In this document: piece by piece, positions 1 to 10,400 of the stretch
Numbering within the stretch: position 1 is the stretch's first letter
Layout of the letters: each line of letters opens with the position of its first letter
Source: Antedon mediterranea
Taxonomy: Eukaryota; Echinodermata; Crinoidea; Comatulida; Antedonidae
Length of the DNA: 64,000 nt
Assembly (NCBI RefSeq): GCF_964355755.1
Contig: NC_092678.1
Span: 21,486,922-21,550,921, forward strand
Direction: 5' to 3'
The notes under the pieces: model-generated
Seen by the model: only the letters and a program-made list of their open reading frames with translations
Database searches by the model: none
What the model was told of the DNA's origin: nothing
Position numbers and translations under genes: made by a program

Positions 1-149
1 ATATAAATAATTAAGAGGCAACACCAAGAAAGTAATAACATTTGGAGGTTTCCCTCCAAAAAAACTTGTGACGGGTAGCCAGTTAAGAAATTGTAATCAT
101 ATTGGAGTTTAAACAAACAGAAACAAAACAAGACAATCAAACATGTAAA

Positions 150-2404
150 GCAAGACAACGACAAATTAATAATAATAAAATACTATGGAAGCACAGAAAA
201 CCCAGAATAAACATGTTGTTTTATTATTACAGTATTAGTTATTTATGGAGTAGAATTTGTTTAAGTTTAAAAGAAAATGTATTTTTTGAAGGTGCCAATT
301 TGATTTCGTCGGGGAGATCATTAAATAATTTGGTGCCACTATAACGGATATTATGTTGCATTAATGTTAATTTGGTAAGGGGAGGGTGGAGATTACAGGA
401 GGATCTAGTTTTATGGGTATGAATGCTATTATTTTTTATAAAGCTGCAAGAAAGTTTGGGTGGAAGTAGACAGTTGACATGTTCATAGACGAAGGTGCAT
501 TGTTGGAGGATATTGATGTTTTGGACAGTTAATAATTTAAGGTCAGAGAAAAGCTCACTAGTGTGATCTAGGCGTGACGCACCAGAGATGAGGCGAATAG
601 CTTTTTTTGGAGAATAAAAATTTTGTTGAGGGTTGAAACATAGTTGTTTGCCCAGACAATATTACAGTAAGAAATAAAAGGTAAAACAAGGGAACAATAA
701 ATCATGCGAAGGACTTCTTTGGGCAAGTAAAATGAAAGACGATATAAAATTCCAATACTTTTCGAAATTTTAGTTTCGATTTCTTTAATGTGATGTTTGA
801 AGTTTAGTTCTTCGTCTATTTCTACTCCAAGAAATTTCGTATGCTTAACAAGAGGAATTTTGTGGGCAGCAAGGTAAACATTATGAGTGTCGTTAATCAA
901 ATCTTGGTGTCGAAAACCAAAAAGCATAAAATGGCATTTGTTAATATTTATTGAAAGTTTGTTTGCATTGAAATAATCGTTCACGTTCTTCAATTCCCTA
1001 TTAAAAGTATTGAAAATGAAATCAAAATTAGTGTGTGAATAAAAAATGGTTGTGTCATCAGCATAAAGATAAAAAGAAAGGATGTCAGATGCATTTGGTA
1101 AATCATTGATATACAATAAAAAAAGAAGAGGGCCTAATAGAGACCCTTCAGGAACACCACAAACAATAGGTTTAAAATAGGAAGAAACATTGTTGATATA
1201 GGTGCATTGAAGTCGATTGGACAGATAATCTTTAAAAAGGTCAAGAGTAATGCCACGGATAAAATAAAATAAATAAATAAAGTAAAATAGTGTGATAAAT
1301 GGTATCGAATGCCTTAGAAAGATCTCTGAATAGGCCAGACGAAAACAACTTATTATGAATAGCATCCACAATGTTGTTGGTAAGATCAATTAAAGCAAAA
1401 GAAGTGGAATAATTTTGTCTGAAACCGTATTGTTTATTGTAGAGAATGTTGTGTTGGTTAATGAAATCATACGTACGGTCATAGATAAGTTTTTCAAGAA
1501 TCTTTGAAAAGAAAGTAAGAACAGAAATTGGTCGATAATTGTTGGGATCAGATTTGTTACGTTTTTTGTATATAGGAGTGACCTTTGCTGTTTTCATGCT
1601 TTTAGGGAAGGATCCTGTGGATAAAGATAAGTTGCAAATATGAGTAAGTGGAGAAAGAATAAGGTCTATTGATTTTTTAACAACATTGCCACATATATCA
1701 TCAATTCCAGCAGCCTTGTTGTTTTTGAAAGAGTTGACAATTTTAAGAACCTCATGTTCCGAAACTGGAGATAAAAAAAGGGAATTTGGAGTAGGAGGAC
1801 TATTAAGATAGTGACGGAAACTATTGATAGAACTAGTGTCGATTTCTTTTGCTAATTCAGGCCCTATATTGGTAAAATGGTTATTTAATAAGTTGGACAC
1901 CATTTTCGGGTCTTTTGTTAGATTTCCATTACTCATTATCTCAATGTTAGGAATTGTGTTGTTTGATGGTTTAAGTATAGAGTTTATAGTACGCCAAGTA
2001 GCTTTAATATTGGATTTGTTTTCATTAAAAAAGTTTTTATAATAATCCACTTTAACACTTTTTAGAAGATTATTTAACTTATTACGATACTTTTTTGTAT
2101 TTCAATATATTAGCGTTGGAAGGGTGCCGAATGCTCTTGAGATAAAGTTTTTGTTTGTATGAGATGGAGGTTAAAAGCCCGTTGGTCATCCAAGGTTTTA
2201 ATTTCTTTTTAGTTTTAGGTGGATCTAACAAAGGGAAGTTCCTATCATATAGGGCTTTGTACTTTACGAAAAAAGTATCATACGCTTCGTCAGGGTCTAA
2301 TTTATCTAAGACATCATTCCACGATGTTATTGACAGATCATTTCGAAAGTGATGAATATTGTTTTCATTAAATTTTCTAAATTTACGCTTCACTTTGTCT
2401 GTAG
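150..2404 (-). mobile_element. Decayed non-LTR retrotransposon (CR1/Jockey superfamily)
   Basis: Reverse transcriptase coding sequence runs on the minus strand in three frames: 2393-2082 (pre-RT region), 2050-1241 (RT fingers and palm with NYRPIS, YGFR and DLSKAFDT) and 1389-568 (GVPEGSLLGPLLF, then the catalytic YADD box). Degenerate C-terminal coding continues to about position 240. The frame breaks near 1255-1290, where an A/T-rich TAAA-like run replaces part of the palm. The element is 5'-truncated at about 2404, against a MITE. The 3' end lies near the window edge and was not located. It has no intact ORF and is inferred to be dead. Clade assignment is by eye. Confidence 0.85.
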
Positions 2405-2413
2405 ACTTTACTT

Positions 2414-2737
2414 GGCTCTAAGCTTGGTTCCCACTTGACGTAACCTAACGACGCTTGTGGGCTGGCAGATCACAAGTTACAGTTTGATGATCCATTGATT
2501 GCGTCGTGACTAGTCAAATTGCTAAAGCGTGGTTCCCACTTGCGACGCAACGCAACGACGTATTGGCGCAAAGTGCTGTATTGCGTAATCACAAGTGGGA
2601 ACCGACGACGCAATAGTGCTGCAAACATCGTAGGTTTGATTTCACGCAGGCGGGGGCTAACACAATTATTGGAAGGGCATTTGCTTATGTTGCGTAGATT
2701 GCGTTACGTTGCGTCGCTAGTAGGAACCAAGCTTTAA
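2414..2737. mobile_element. MITE-1 composite (GGTTCCCAC family)
   Basis: The stretch starts with AAGCTTGGTTCCCACTTG and ends with the inverted form CTAGTAGGAACCAAGCTTT. A further internal end, AAAGCGTGGTTCCCACTTG, lies at 2522-2541, so this looks like two adjacent or nested palindromic copies. Subterminal motifs are GACGCAACGCAA-like. There is no coding capacity. The same family recurs at least ten times in the window. Confidence 0.75.
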
Positions 2738-2889
2738 GATTACTTACGTTCTTGCATTGCGCCCAGAAGTCATCAAACCAAAAATCGATTTGCATACATA
2801 AATAATGTACTCCGTTCAGACGGAACAATCCATTTTCTTAAAGTGATGTATATCCCTGGCATGAGTAATCCCTGAAAGTAATGCTTGGT

Positions 2890-2917
2890 TCCCACTAGAA
2901 ACGCAACGCAAGGACGT
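2890..2917. repeat. Left 28-bp target-site duplication of the LINE
   Basis: Identical over 28 bp to 4424-4451 (starts TCCCACTAGAAACGC, ends AAGGACGT). A run of T follows directly, as expected for the poly(A) end of a minus-strand LINE. The target itself is a MITE-1 end. Confidence 0.8.
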
Positions 2918-4423
2918 TTTTTTTTTCTCTTTTGTGGCGCAAACACCACTTTTATTCACATTCATATTATCTCATATTACATAAAATCGTATTATTTAAC
3001 TTGTAAATGTCGTTACAGTTCATAAGTAACATTTTTACATATATGAATTCTGTATTACTCCTTTTTTTATTAATTTTCTTATATTTTGTTATACACTTGA
3101 CAGGATCATCATTATCATCTATCCCGTTTTAAAATAGTTCACACATTTTCATTTGTTTGTTTTCATTTTACAACCCGGATTATACAATATATTTATATAC
3201 ATGATAAAAAAAACAATAATAGCTCAGTACCACCAGTAACCCGTATCACTGTAATTCTTTTTCAGTTAATCGTATCAAATTAGAAATTATATTATCATAA
3301 TCTTATTTCTTAAAGCTACCCATTTTTCTATACTTGTTTCTTTATTGTTATATGTTTCACATTCAATGTTATATAACATATTGCTTTTAAATGAATTCCC
3401 TAAAGATTTACCCACTGGCTTATTTAGTGCAGATAACATTTTTATTTTATAAATAGTAAATGCTGCAAAAGTGTAAATATAATCTATTAGCTTATCTCCC
3501 GTTCCTAGTATTAATTGTTTAAATGATATATTATTGTGATTTAAACTTACAAAGATACTAAGCATTTTCCTCCAATATTTCTGAATAAATCTACAACTAA
3601 AAAACAAATGATTTTCATTTTCAATTTCTCCACATTTGTCACACGTTTGTGTTTCCTTAACTTTCCACTGATACAGCCGTTTGTTGGTAGGCAGTATTCT
3701 ATGTAACATCTTATAATTGAATTGTGCTAGTTTCTTATCTTTCATTTTACATACTTTTCGTAACCAAGAAGTTTTCCAATCAATGTTGTTATCATTGAAG
3801 TACTCTTCCCATTTTAGTTGTGACATTGGAATAATGAATATTCTTTCACAAACCATGAGTATATTAGTTTGGTAGTATTAATCTCATACTTGGTCCCAAC
3901 TAATTCATCATTATCATCACAATTGAAAATATCTACCTCCTTAATAATACGTTTCCATTTAATTGGTATTGCCTTAATAATGCACAAATACTCATTTAAC
4001 CAGTTTGTTTTACATTGTAGTTTCACCAGTATTTCGTTTGATGTTAAAAAAGTGTTCTTATTAACAATGTCTTTAATACTGATAATGCCACTGTCAATCC
4101 AATGCTTGTAGAAAAGCGATTTTTTTTTTAGTTTAACGTAGTGGTTTCCCCACAGTTGCTCATTCATTATATCGTTATAAGTTTCAGTTTTTTTTTTAGA
4201 GATTCTGTTATAATTTATGTAGGCTTTTATCATATTTTTGTAAAACAGTGGAATTTTATCAGAATTAACATCAATAATGTTATAACATGACATATTAAGT
4301 AAAACATTAACATCACATATTTTTTTAATATAATACATTGGAATATTTTTCCATTTAGCACCATCATCATTCATAATTCTTTTTAACCAGCCACACATGA
4401 GTGCGTTAATATGAAGAGTAAAA
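2918..4423 (-). mobile_element. 5'-truncated L1/Tx1-like LINE inserted in a MITE
   Basis: Minus-strand frames 4398-3814 and 3856-3287 encode the region downstream of an L1-type reverse transcriptase. They include a zf-RVT zinc-binding motif (CDKCGEIENENHLFFSC, pattern CxxC...H....C), followed by FIQKYWRKM. A frameshift lies in the 3814-3856 overlap. The plus-strand T run at 2918 is the poly(A) tail. Perfect 28-bp direct repeats flank the insert. The RT core itself is absent because of 5' truncation. It lies in intron 2 of the SLC17 remnant. Confidence 0.85.
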
Positions 4424-4451
4424 TCCCACTAGAAACGCAACGCAAGGACGT
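4424..4451. repeat. Right 28-bp target-site duplication of the LINE
   Basis: Exact copy of 2890-2917, shared including the unusual ACTAGAAACGC variant. That favours a target-site duplication over two independent MITE ends. Confidence 0.8.
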
Positions 4452-4462
4452 AACGAAATGTA

Positions 4463-4757
4463 AAGCTTGGTTCCCACTAGAACGTAACGCAAGGACGTAA
4501 ACGCAACGCAAGCATTTTAACCAATGACAAGCGAAGTTATAGACAGTTAGCAATCACAAGCGAATAAGCCATCGCTTTTGATTGGTCAATTCACTTGCGT
4601 TGCGTTACGTCCTTGCGTTGCGACGCTAGTGGGAACCACGCGTAAGTGAGTTGACCAATCACAAGCGATAGATTATTCGAACTCTTGTTTGTCATTAGTC
4701 AACACCCTTGCGTTTCGTTTACGTCCTTGCGTTGCGTCCTAGTAGGAACCAAGCTTT
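4463..4757. mobile_element. MITE-1, full copy plus half copy
   Basis: TAAAGCTTGGTTCCCACTAG starts at 4463. An inverted end, CTAGTGGGAACC, lies near 4630, and a second inverted end, CTAGTAGGAACCAAGCTTTA, closes the unit at about 4757. The interior contains CCAATCACAAGCGA motifs on both arms. There is no ORF of its own. Confidence 0.8.
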
Positions 4758-5315
4758 AGGAAGGAGTTGTTTACGTCACTAGTGCATGAACGGCGTATTA
4801 CCGTTACGCATCACATCAAAGAAATCACATCACATGTGTTGCGTAACGTCCGTTACACCTTATCGTTATCGTTTTGACGTTAATAATCATGTATGTAAAT
4901 AGTGCGTGAACTGGTAATAAAGACACTAACTTCTATGACGCCTTGTAAAACCCGTACAATAATCAGAAGACTTGTTCCAACGCCTGCAGCCCTATGTATC
5001 ATGGCAGACAAACTTTCCAACATAAGAACTATTACAATCGTTTTCCGCCAATTTTACCAGCAAACCAACCGCCCGGCAGTCCGCTTATTATAACCGTAAT
5101 AAAACGATCCAAGTATAAGTTGTTGGGTTTGGTCGTCCCAATCTAATGTTGGTATCTAGAGAACGAAAACGTAAACACAAATTATCAAATAATCCCTATA
5201 AAAAAATGATCCTACTACTGTATAAGGAAAAAATCTTAGACACCGACCATAACGTTGTTTGATCGTGACCGACATTGTGTTAAAAAAGTTTACCGAATGT
5301 GCTTTACTTTGATCT

Positions 5316-5636
5316 GAAATTGAATTGAAATTGAAATATATATTTATACTGGTTAACCTCTTCAGTCAAAGACTGGTCTCCCAGAGGGCCCAGTTGGTGA
5401 TCAGTGGCTGTGATGTACTAATACACCGGGGTAACCCCCTACTCGTCTCGAAAGATGTACTAGGTTCTTTAAAGTGCAAACGAGCTAGATGTGTACACTG
5501 GACCTACGGTTTATAGTCCTTATCCGAGAAGACTCGTTCTACCACCAGAACCATGGAGTAAGTGAGCCTCGAACCCTTGCCGATATTATGGCTACGTAAT
5601 TACGGTTCCACTGGCTCGGCCACTCACTCATCTTTG
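5316..5636 (-). mobile_element. tRNA-derived SINE (Leu/Ser tRNA-like head)
   Basis: On the minus strand the 5' head at about 5630 has an A-box-like TGGCCGAGCCAG (5611-5622) and a B-box-like GGTTCGAGGC (5566-5575), spaced as in a class II tRNA. The body follows and ends in a TTGAA-rich tail near 5316-5340. Part of the body (around 5423-5480) recurs at 45296-45375 in a BDP1 intron, so it is a dispersed family. The insertion has destroyed the end of exon 1 in the SLC17 remnant. Confidence 0.75.
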
Positions 5637-5771
5637 TCACATTTGATTTATGTTCTTCTGTGGTGGTGTTCCATCTTTTTACCATGCTTATAATTGTAAT
5701 GTTGAGGTTCTGGTACAGAAAATACAAATATATGCTAAGTAACACGTTACTGCTGCAAAATATCGTTTCAT

Positions 5772-7035
5772 TTTTAAACTGATTATTATTTGAATTTAGA
5801 ATGAATGCGGATTGGAAGCCATACTTTTATTAATAGTAGTGTTGTTGTAATCTTTTATTATCTATCAAACGTAGTCGTTTTAGTTGAAGAAAGAACAATT
5901 AGTGACTTTAAGAAAGATGACGGTTAAGATTATCTTGTGATCGCTAGAGCGTAACAATTCCAGTCATTTTAGCCTAACATTTAACTTGGATCTAATTGCA
6001 ACAGAAATTGTTTCAATGCAATGCCGTTCTTTGAGGTCCCCAGAACACCATACTAAAAGTCCCAACAAATTCTAATAGGGGAAAGAAATGACCGCCAATA
6101 TTCAATTAACATATGTTGACTTCTAAACGGCCTATATGAATGCTTTAAAGTTACGGGGGGGGGGGGGGACGGGGGCGTTGGCCCGTGGGCTTTCATTCGA
6201 AAAAGGTTACAATTTGATTCATTACTGTTACTGTAATTTGCATAATAATTCTATATACTAGCAAGTAGCATACTTTAAATGACCGCTAAATGTGTTTATT
6301 GATCCTATTATCTCATGCTGGTTTCTGGTTTATATTATGATTAATGTTTCCATATACCTTTTCAAGTAGAAAGATAATTTGTGGCTTCTCGAAAAGCATG
6401 TTTAGAATGATGCTGAATATCATAAATGCAATACGGCCACCAGAATTAAATTTAGTTACCCTCACTTAGCGGATAACCATTGTGATTGTCATGATCTTTT
6501 TTTTATTATTATTATTCTTTCTTTCTGCAACTTGTGTCTGGAAGGCTTGTCTAAAACTTGTACCCCTATTTTGTAATTTTGAATAAAATAGACCTTTATG
6601 TGATGTGTGCAGCAACCTTTGGTTTATGACTGTGTGGGGGGGGGGGGGGGCGAAGAGGTCCTTCGGGGGGTACTTTTAAGAGTAAAAAAACCCAAAATAT
6701 AAAAATTGATATTCAAATCACAATTTTTTTTTTCTTTTAGGTTTATTGATTTATAATGTTTTCCCAATGTGATTTCGTTAGTATAATTACTATATTAAGT
6801 AGATTTTAATCAAATTAATTATTTATAATGACATTTATATGACTTAATACAAGTTATGTTTGTTAAAATGCATAAAAAAATGTATAAAAAATGCATACAA
6901 AGTTAATATGACTCATAAGCTAGATTAATATTAATATTTAGCTTAATTAATAATATTTCAACTAAAAATGTGTTTATTTTGTATTGTACTCTGTAAAATG
7001 TACCTTTTTCCTGAATTTTTTCATTCTTTTATTTC
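5772..7035. other. Intergenic spacer, SLC17 copy 0 to copy 1
   Basis: No coding sequence is supported. The stretch is homologous to 19560-20230 and 28893-29520, the equivalent spacers of the other array units. It contains G homopolymer runs at about 6156-6168 and 6637-6650 that are absent from those spacers. Confidence 0.7.
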
Positions 7036-7255
7036 AGATAAATATCCACAGAGAGAAAACATACCGGTACTGTACATAACAAAAACCAATTGATAAATAT
7101 CCACAGAGAGAAAACATACCGGTACTGTACATAACAAAAACCAATTGATAAATATTCACAGAGAGAAAACATACCGGTACTGTACATAACAAAAATAAAT
7201 TGATAAATATCCACAGAGAGAGAACATACCGGTACTGTACATAACAAAAATAAAT
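7036..7255. repeat. 55-bp tandem repeat, four units
   Basis: ACATACCGGTACTGTACAT recurs at 55-bp spacing (TACCGGTAC at about 7062, 7117, 7172, 7227). The equivalent positions downstream of copies 2 and 3 hold only two units (about 20228-20320 and 29519-29608). The repeat lies just downstream of the stop codon of SLC17 copy 1, close to the predicted poly(A) signal. Confidence 0.9.
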
Positions 7256-7260
7256 TTATT
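7255..7260 (-). promoter_or_regulatory. Candidate poly(A) signal, SLC17 copy 1
   Basis: TTTATT on the plus strand, AATAAA on the gene strand, about 195 bases after the stop codon. It is conserved at 20320-20325 and 29609-29614 after the stops of copies 2 and 3. Confidence 0.5.
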
Positions 7261-7453
7261 CTGAGAAATATCAGACTATAAAAACTTTAATTTAATTTAA
7301 ACATTAATCAATTATACTATGGTACAATTTCGAATCTTAACAATGTTAGTGATTGTTCTAATTAAATTAGTAACCGCTTTCATCTTGTATAGTGTCATAA
7401 TACAGCAGAGTGTTTCACGTCGCTAGACGTAATACCGTACGAGAACCTACTTA

Positions 7454-10400
7454 TTAGTTTGCATTGTCATCGTGTATAGTGTTGTATGATTTCATCTCTT
7501 GTTTTGTAATATTTCCATGTGACCATTCTTGTTGCTCTGCTTTTGCAAATATTAGAAAGAAAATCATTGCAAAAATATGGAAAGCAGCAATTATTCTAAA
7601 CATCAAAGACCACTGATTGGCTGTATTCTGGAAAAAAACAAACAAAAAAACTCAGATTTAAACTCGTAAACAGGACGCGTGATAGATGGTTGTTTCAATC
7701 AAACTTAATACTTACATCTTCTTTGATCAAAGCTCCAAGAATAAGTGGACCAATAAAACCAACCGCAGCGGCTCCAGTTGTTACCATTCCTACGATTATT
7801 TGCGAGTGTTCCTTTGATATCTCCATTATATTTGTAAATGTGCTCGTCGCATATATTCCACCAGAAGCAAACGCCACTGTAAGAAGTATAACAACGAATG
7901 CATGGTTTTCAAAGAATCCAATACAGCACAGACACAGGGCAGGTATTCCCATATCTACAAAAAAAGTCATGGAAATTTGTACCAAAGTTTATAATCATAA
8001 AATTTCTTCTGAGAATCATAACAGAATGTTAACATTTCTATTTCGAAATATTTCTGTATAATAAAAAAAATATAACGCAAAAGAAGGTGGGAATCTCCAA
8101 AAGGCAAGCCTGAGTTGGAGGAGTGTATCAATCAAGGTACGAACATTAAAAAAACAAACCACAACAATTAACCGTTTCATCTTACGTACGATTATAAAAA
8201 TTATAAAGCACTAAAAACGAGTAAATGAATTAAATCATAATAAAAAAAAAAGTTATGACCCTTTAATCTTACGTAAAATCATAAAAAACTTCCTAGTATT
8301 TAGAACATTCATGTATTCCCGCCGAATGATGACATCAGCAACCACACCAGACAGCAGGGTAACTGCAAATTCCAGAATCGGTGGAATTGATGTTAAAATT
8401 GCAATCTAGAAGTACAAAACAAAATGGTATAGTCCTATTAGGATCTCGCATTCTATGTTTCTGAAAATTAAAATTAACTGCACCACCGAAGGATGACGTC
8501 AAATAAAACAGGTCAAAGCGACACCAGAGCTAGTAGACTTGCCCAAATTCTGTATAGTAGTGATTGTCTTGTTTAAGTCGGCGTTTGGATTTTTGTAAAC
8601 AGACTACGGAATTGTGAGCTCAAGTATTATACGTCTATGAAACACTATAGATGCAAAAATCTTTTTACAAATCTCGGTCTAGAGGTAGATGTAGAAAAGA
8701 AGTAAAAAACAAAAGTGACTGCAGATTGCTACTGGAAAATGATATAGGCCTATATTTATATATATTTCCAATGTCTTACAGTTAGAAACCATGAATAAAT
8801 AAATGGACATAATTATTGTGTAAATGACATAAGTAAGACATTTTATTTTTGTGTTTTCCTAGGCTTTAGTTTATAAAAGTTGGAACAATAGTTTTTAATC
8901 TCCTATGCTGTCGTCAAATCCCTGAAGTTTAAGCAGAAAACGGATAAATGGATAAAAAGAGATTCACTTACCTTTGTTGTATTAAATCCTAATAGAAATA
9001 AAAAAATTGGTTCTTCAACAAGTATGAAGTAAAAACTGAAACAGTACGCCGTGTAAGCAAAGATGAGAGACCACACTGCAGTTGATGTCAACATATCACA
9101 CCATGGAGCCGGTATGCCCTACAAAGAAATACAGTTTGAATTGAATGTTGATCACAGCAAAGCAATCTAACAACTAACTGAGCTCACCTTACCAAGATAG
9201 GAACTCGCAACAGTCCTTTGATCTTATGTCTGGCTGCGACAAATACCAACAGTAACTGTAATAATTTATTTAAAGTATCAACAGTTTTGCAAAATCTGAT
9301 AGAGCTCGGTAGAGCATTCCATAGACGAGGAGCAGTAACGGTGAAAGCTCTGTCTCCCCATGAGTGGTGAGACTTAGGTTGATGTAGAAGCAGCGTATCA
9401 CTAGAACGCAGATTCCGTCTGGGAACATACAGCCTAAGCATGTCAGAAATATATTCAGGAGCCATGCCATTAATAGACTTAAAAACAAAGAGTAATATTT
9501 TAAAAACAATGCGGTACCTAACAGGAAGCCAATGCAATGTTTCCAAGGTATTTGATATGTGTGCATATCTTGGTAGTTTTTTAACAACTCGTGCCGCTGT
9601 ATTTTGAATCAGCTGAAGCCTGTTGAGTTGTTTTTGTGGTAGCCCATATAGCAATGAGTTTCCCATATCCAGTCATGAAGTGACAAAAGCATGAACAAGT
9701 TGTTTAGCTGCTGCCTCGTTAATAAACTTTCGAATCCTTCGGATGTTTCGTAATTGAAAAGACGACGTAGAAATAGTTTTTGAGATATGAGAAATCATAG
9801 TCATACCCGCATCCATTTCAACCCCTAGATTTCTAACCTGCCTAGCCGGGTCTATTTGGGTTTCACCAATGTAAATAAAACTTGGTGGCAGTTTTTCCAA
9901 CTGCAGCTTTGATCCAAAGAGAATATATTCTGTTTTTTCATCATTTAATTTAAGAAAGTTGTTTTTCATCCAGACACGCAATTCATAGATACAATGTTGG
10001 AGCAATTCCAAAGAAATGTCACTGTGTGTCATTGTAGGTTTAAAAGAAATATAAATCTGAGTATCATCAGCGTAAACATGATAGTACAGATCATATTTAC
10101 TAATGGTATCCCGTATTGGGTGTAAATAAATTGTGAACTATTGCGGCCCAAGAACAGATCCTTGTGGTACCGAAAAGTTTTAAAAAGAAGCTTTTGAGAT
10201 AGCATCACCAATACATACGTGTTGAGGCCTTTTTTCCAAATATAACCGACACCAATCAAGTGCTTTTCCTTCAATACCAATATACGTACTGAGTTTATTT
10301 AACAACACGGATGGTCAACCGTATCAAATGCTGCACTTAAGTCTAATAATACTAGAGCAGTTAGCTTTCCATCATCCATTGCACGTAGGATATCGTTATT

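Larger units (their letters stand above)
2783..5771 (-). pseudogene. SLC17-type transporter remnant (array copy 0)
   Basis: Three exons matching the intact downstream copies survive in order. Exon 1 lies at about 5640-5771, exon 2 at 4931-5155 and exon 3 at about 2783-2871. Exon 1 keeps the start MKRYF but has a four-base deletion after CTR that shifts the frame, and its 3' part and splice donor are replaced by a SINE. Exon 2 keeps DWDDQTQQ and the GGWFAGKIGGKR region but carries small deletions that break the frame. Exon 3 keeps the LRKW and PSERST motifs but lacks a good donor. Intron 2 is filled by MITE-1 copies and an L1/Tx1-like LINE. Exons 4-9 are absent, replaced by repeats from about 2740 leftwards. 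Its intron 1 lacks the large element found in the other copies, so it probably split off earlier. Non-functional as a transporter. Confidence 0.85.

Noticed and set aside
3869-4111. Plus-strand 80-codon ORF
   Set aside because: Antisense to the L1/Tx1-like LINE reading frame.
7029-7247. 72-codon minus ORF with internal repeats
   Set aside because: It is produced by four 55-bp tandem units (a multiple of neither gene nor domain) and is not kept in the two-unit copies.
7690-8061. Plus-strand ORFs at 7690, 20641 and 29993
   Set aside because: They are antisense to SLC17 exon 8, conserved only because the exon is duplicated.
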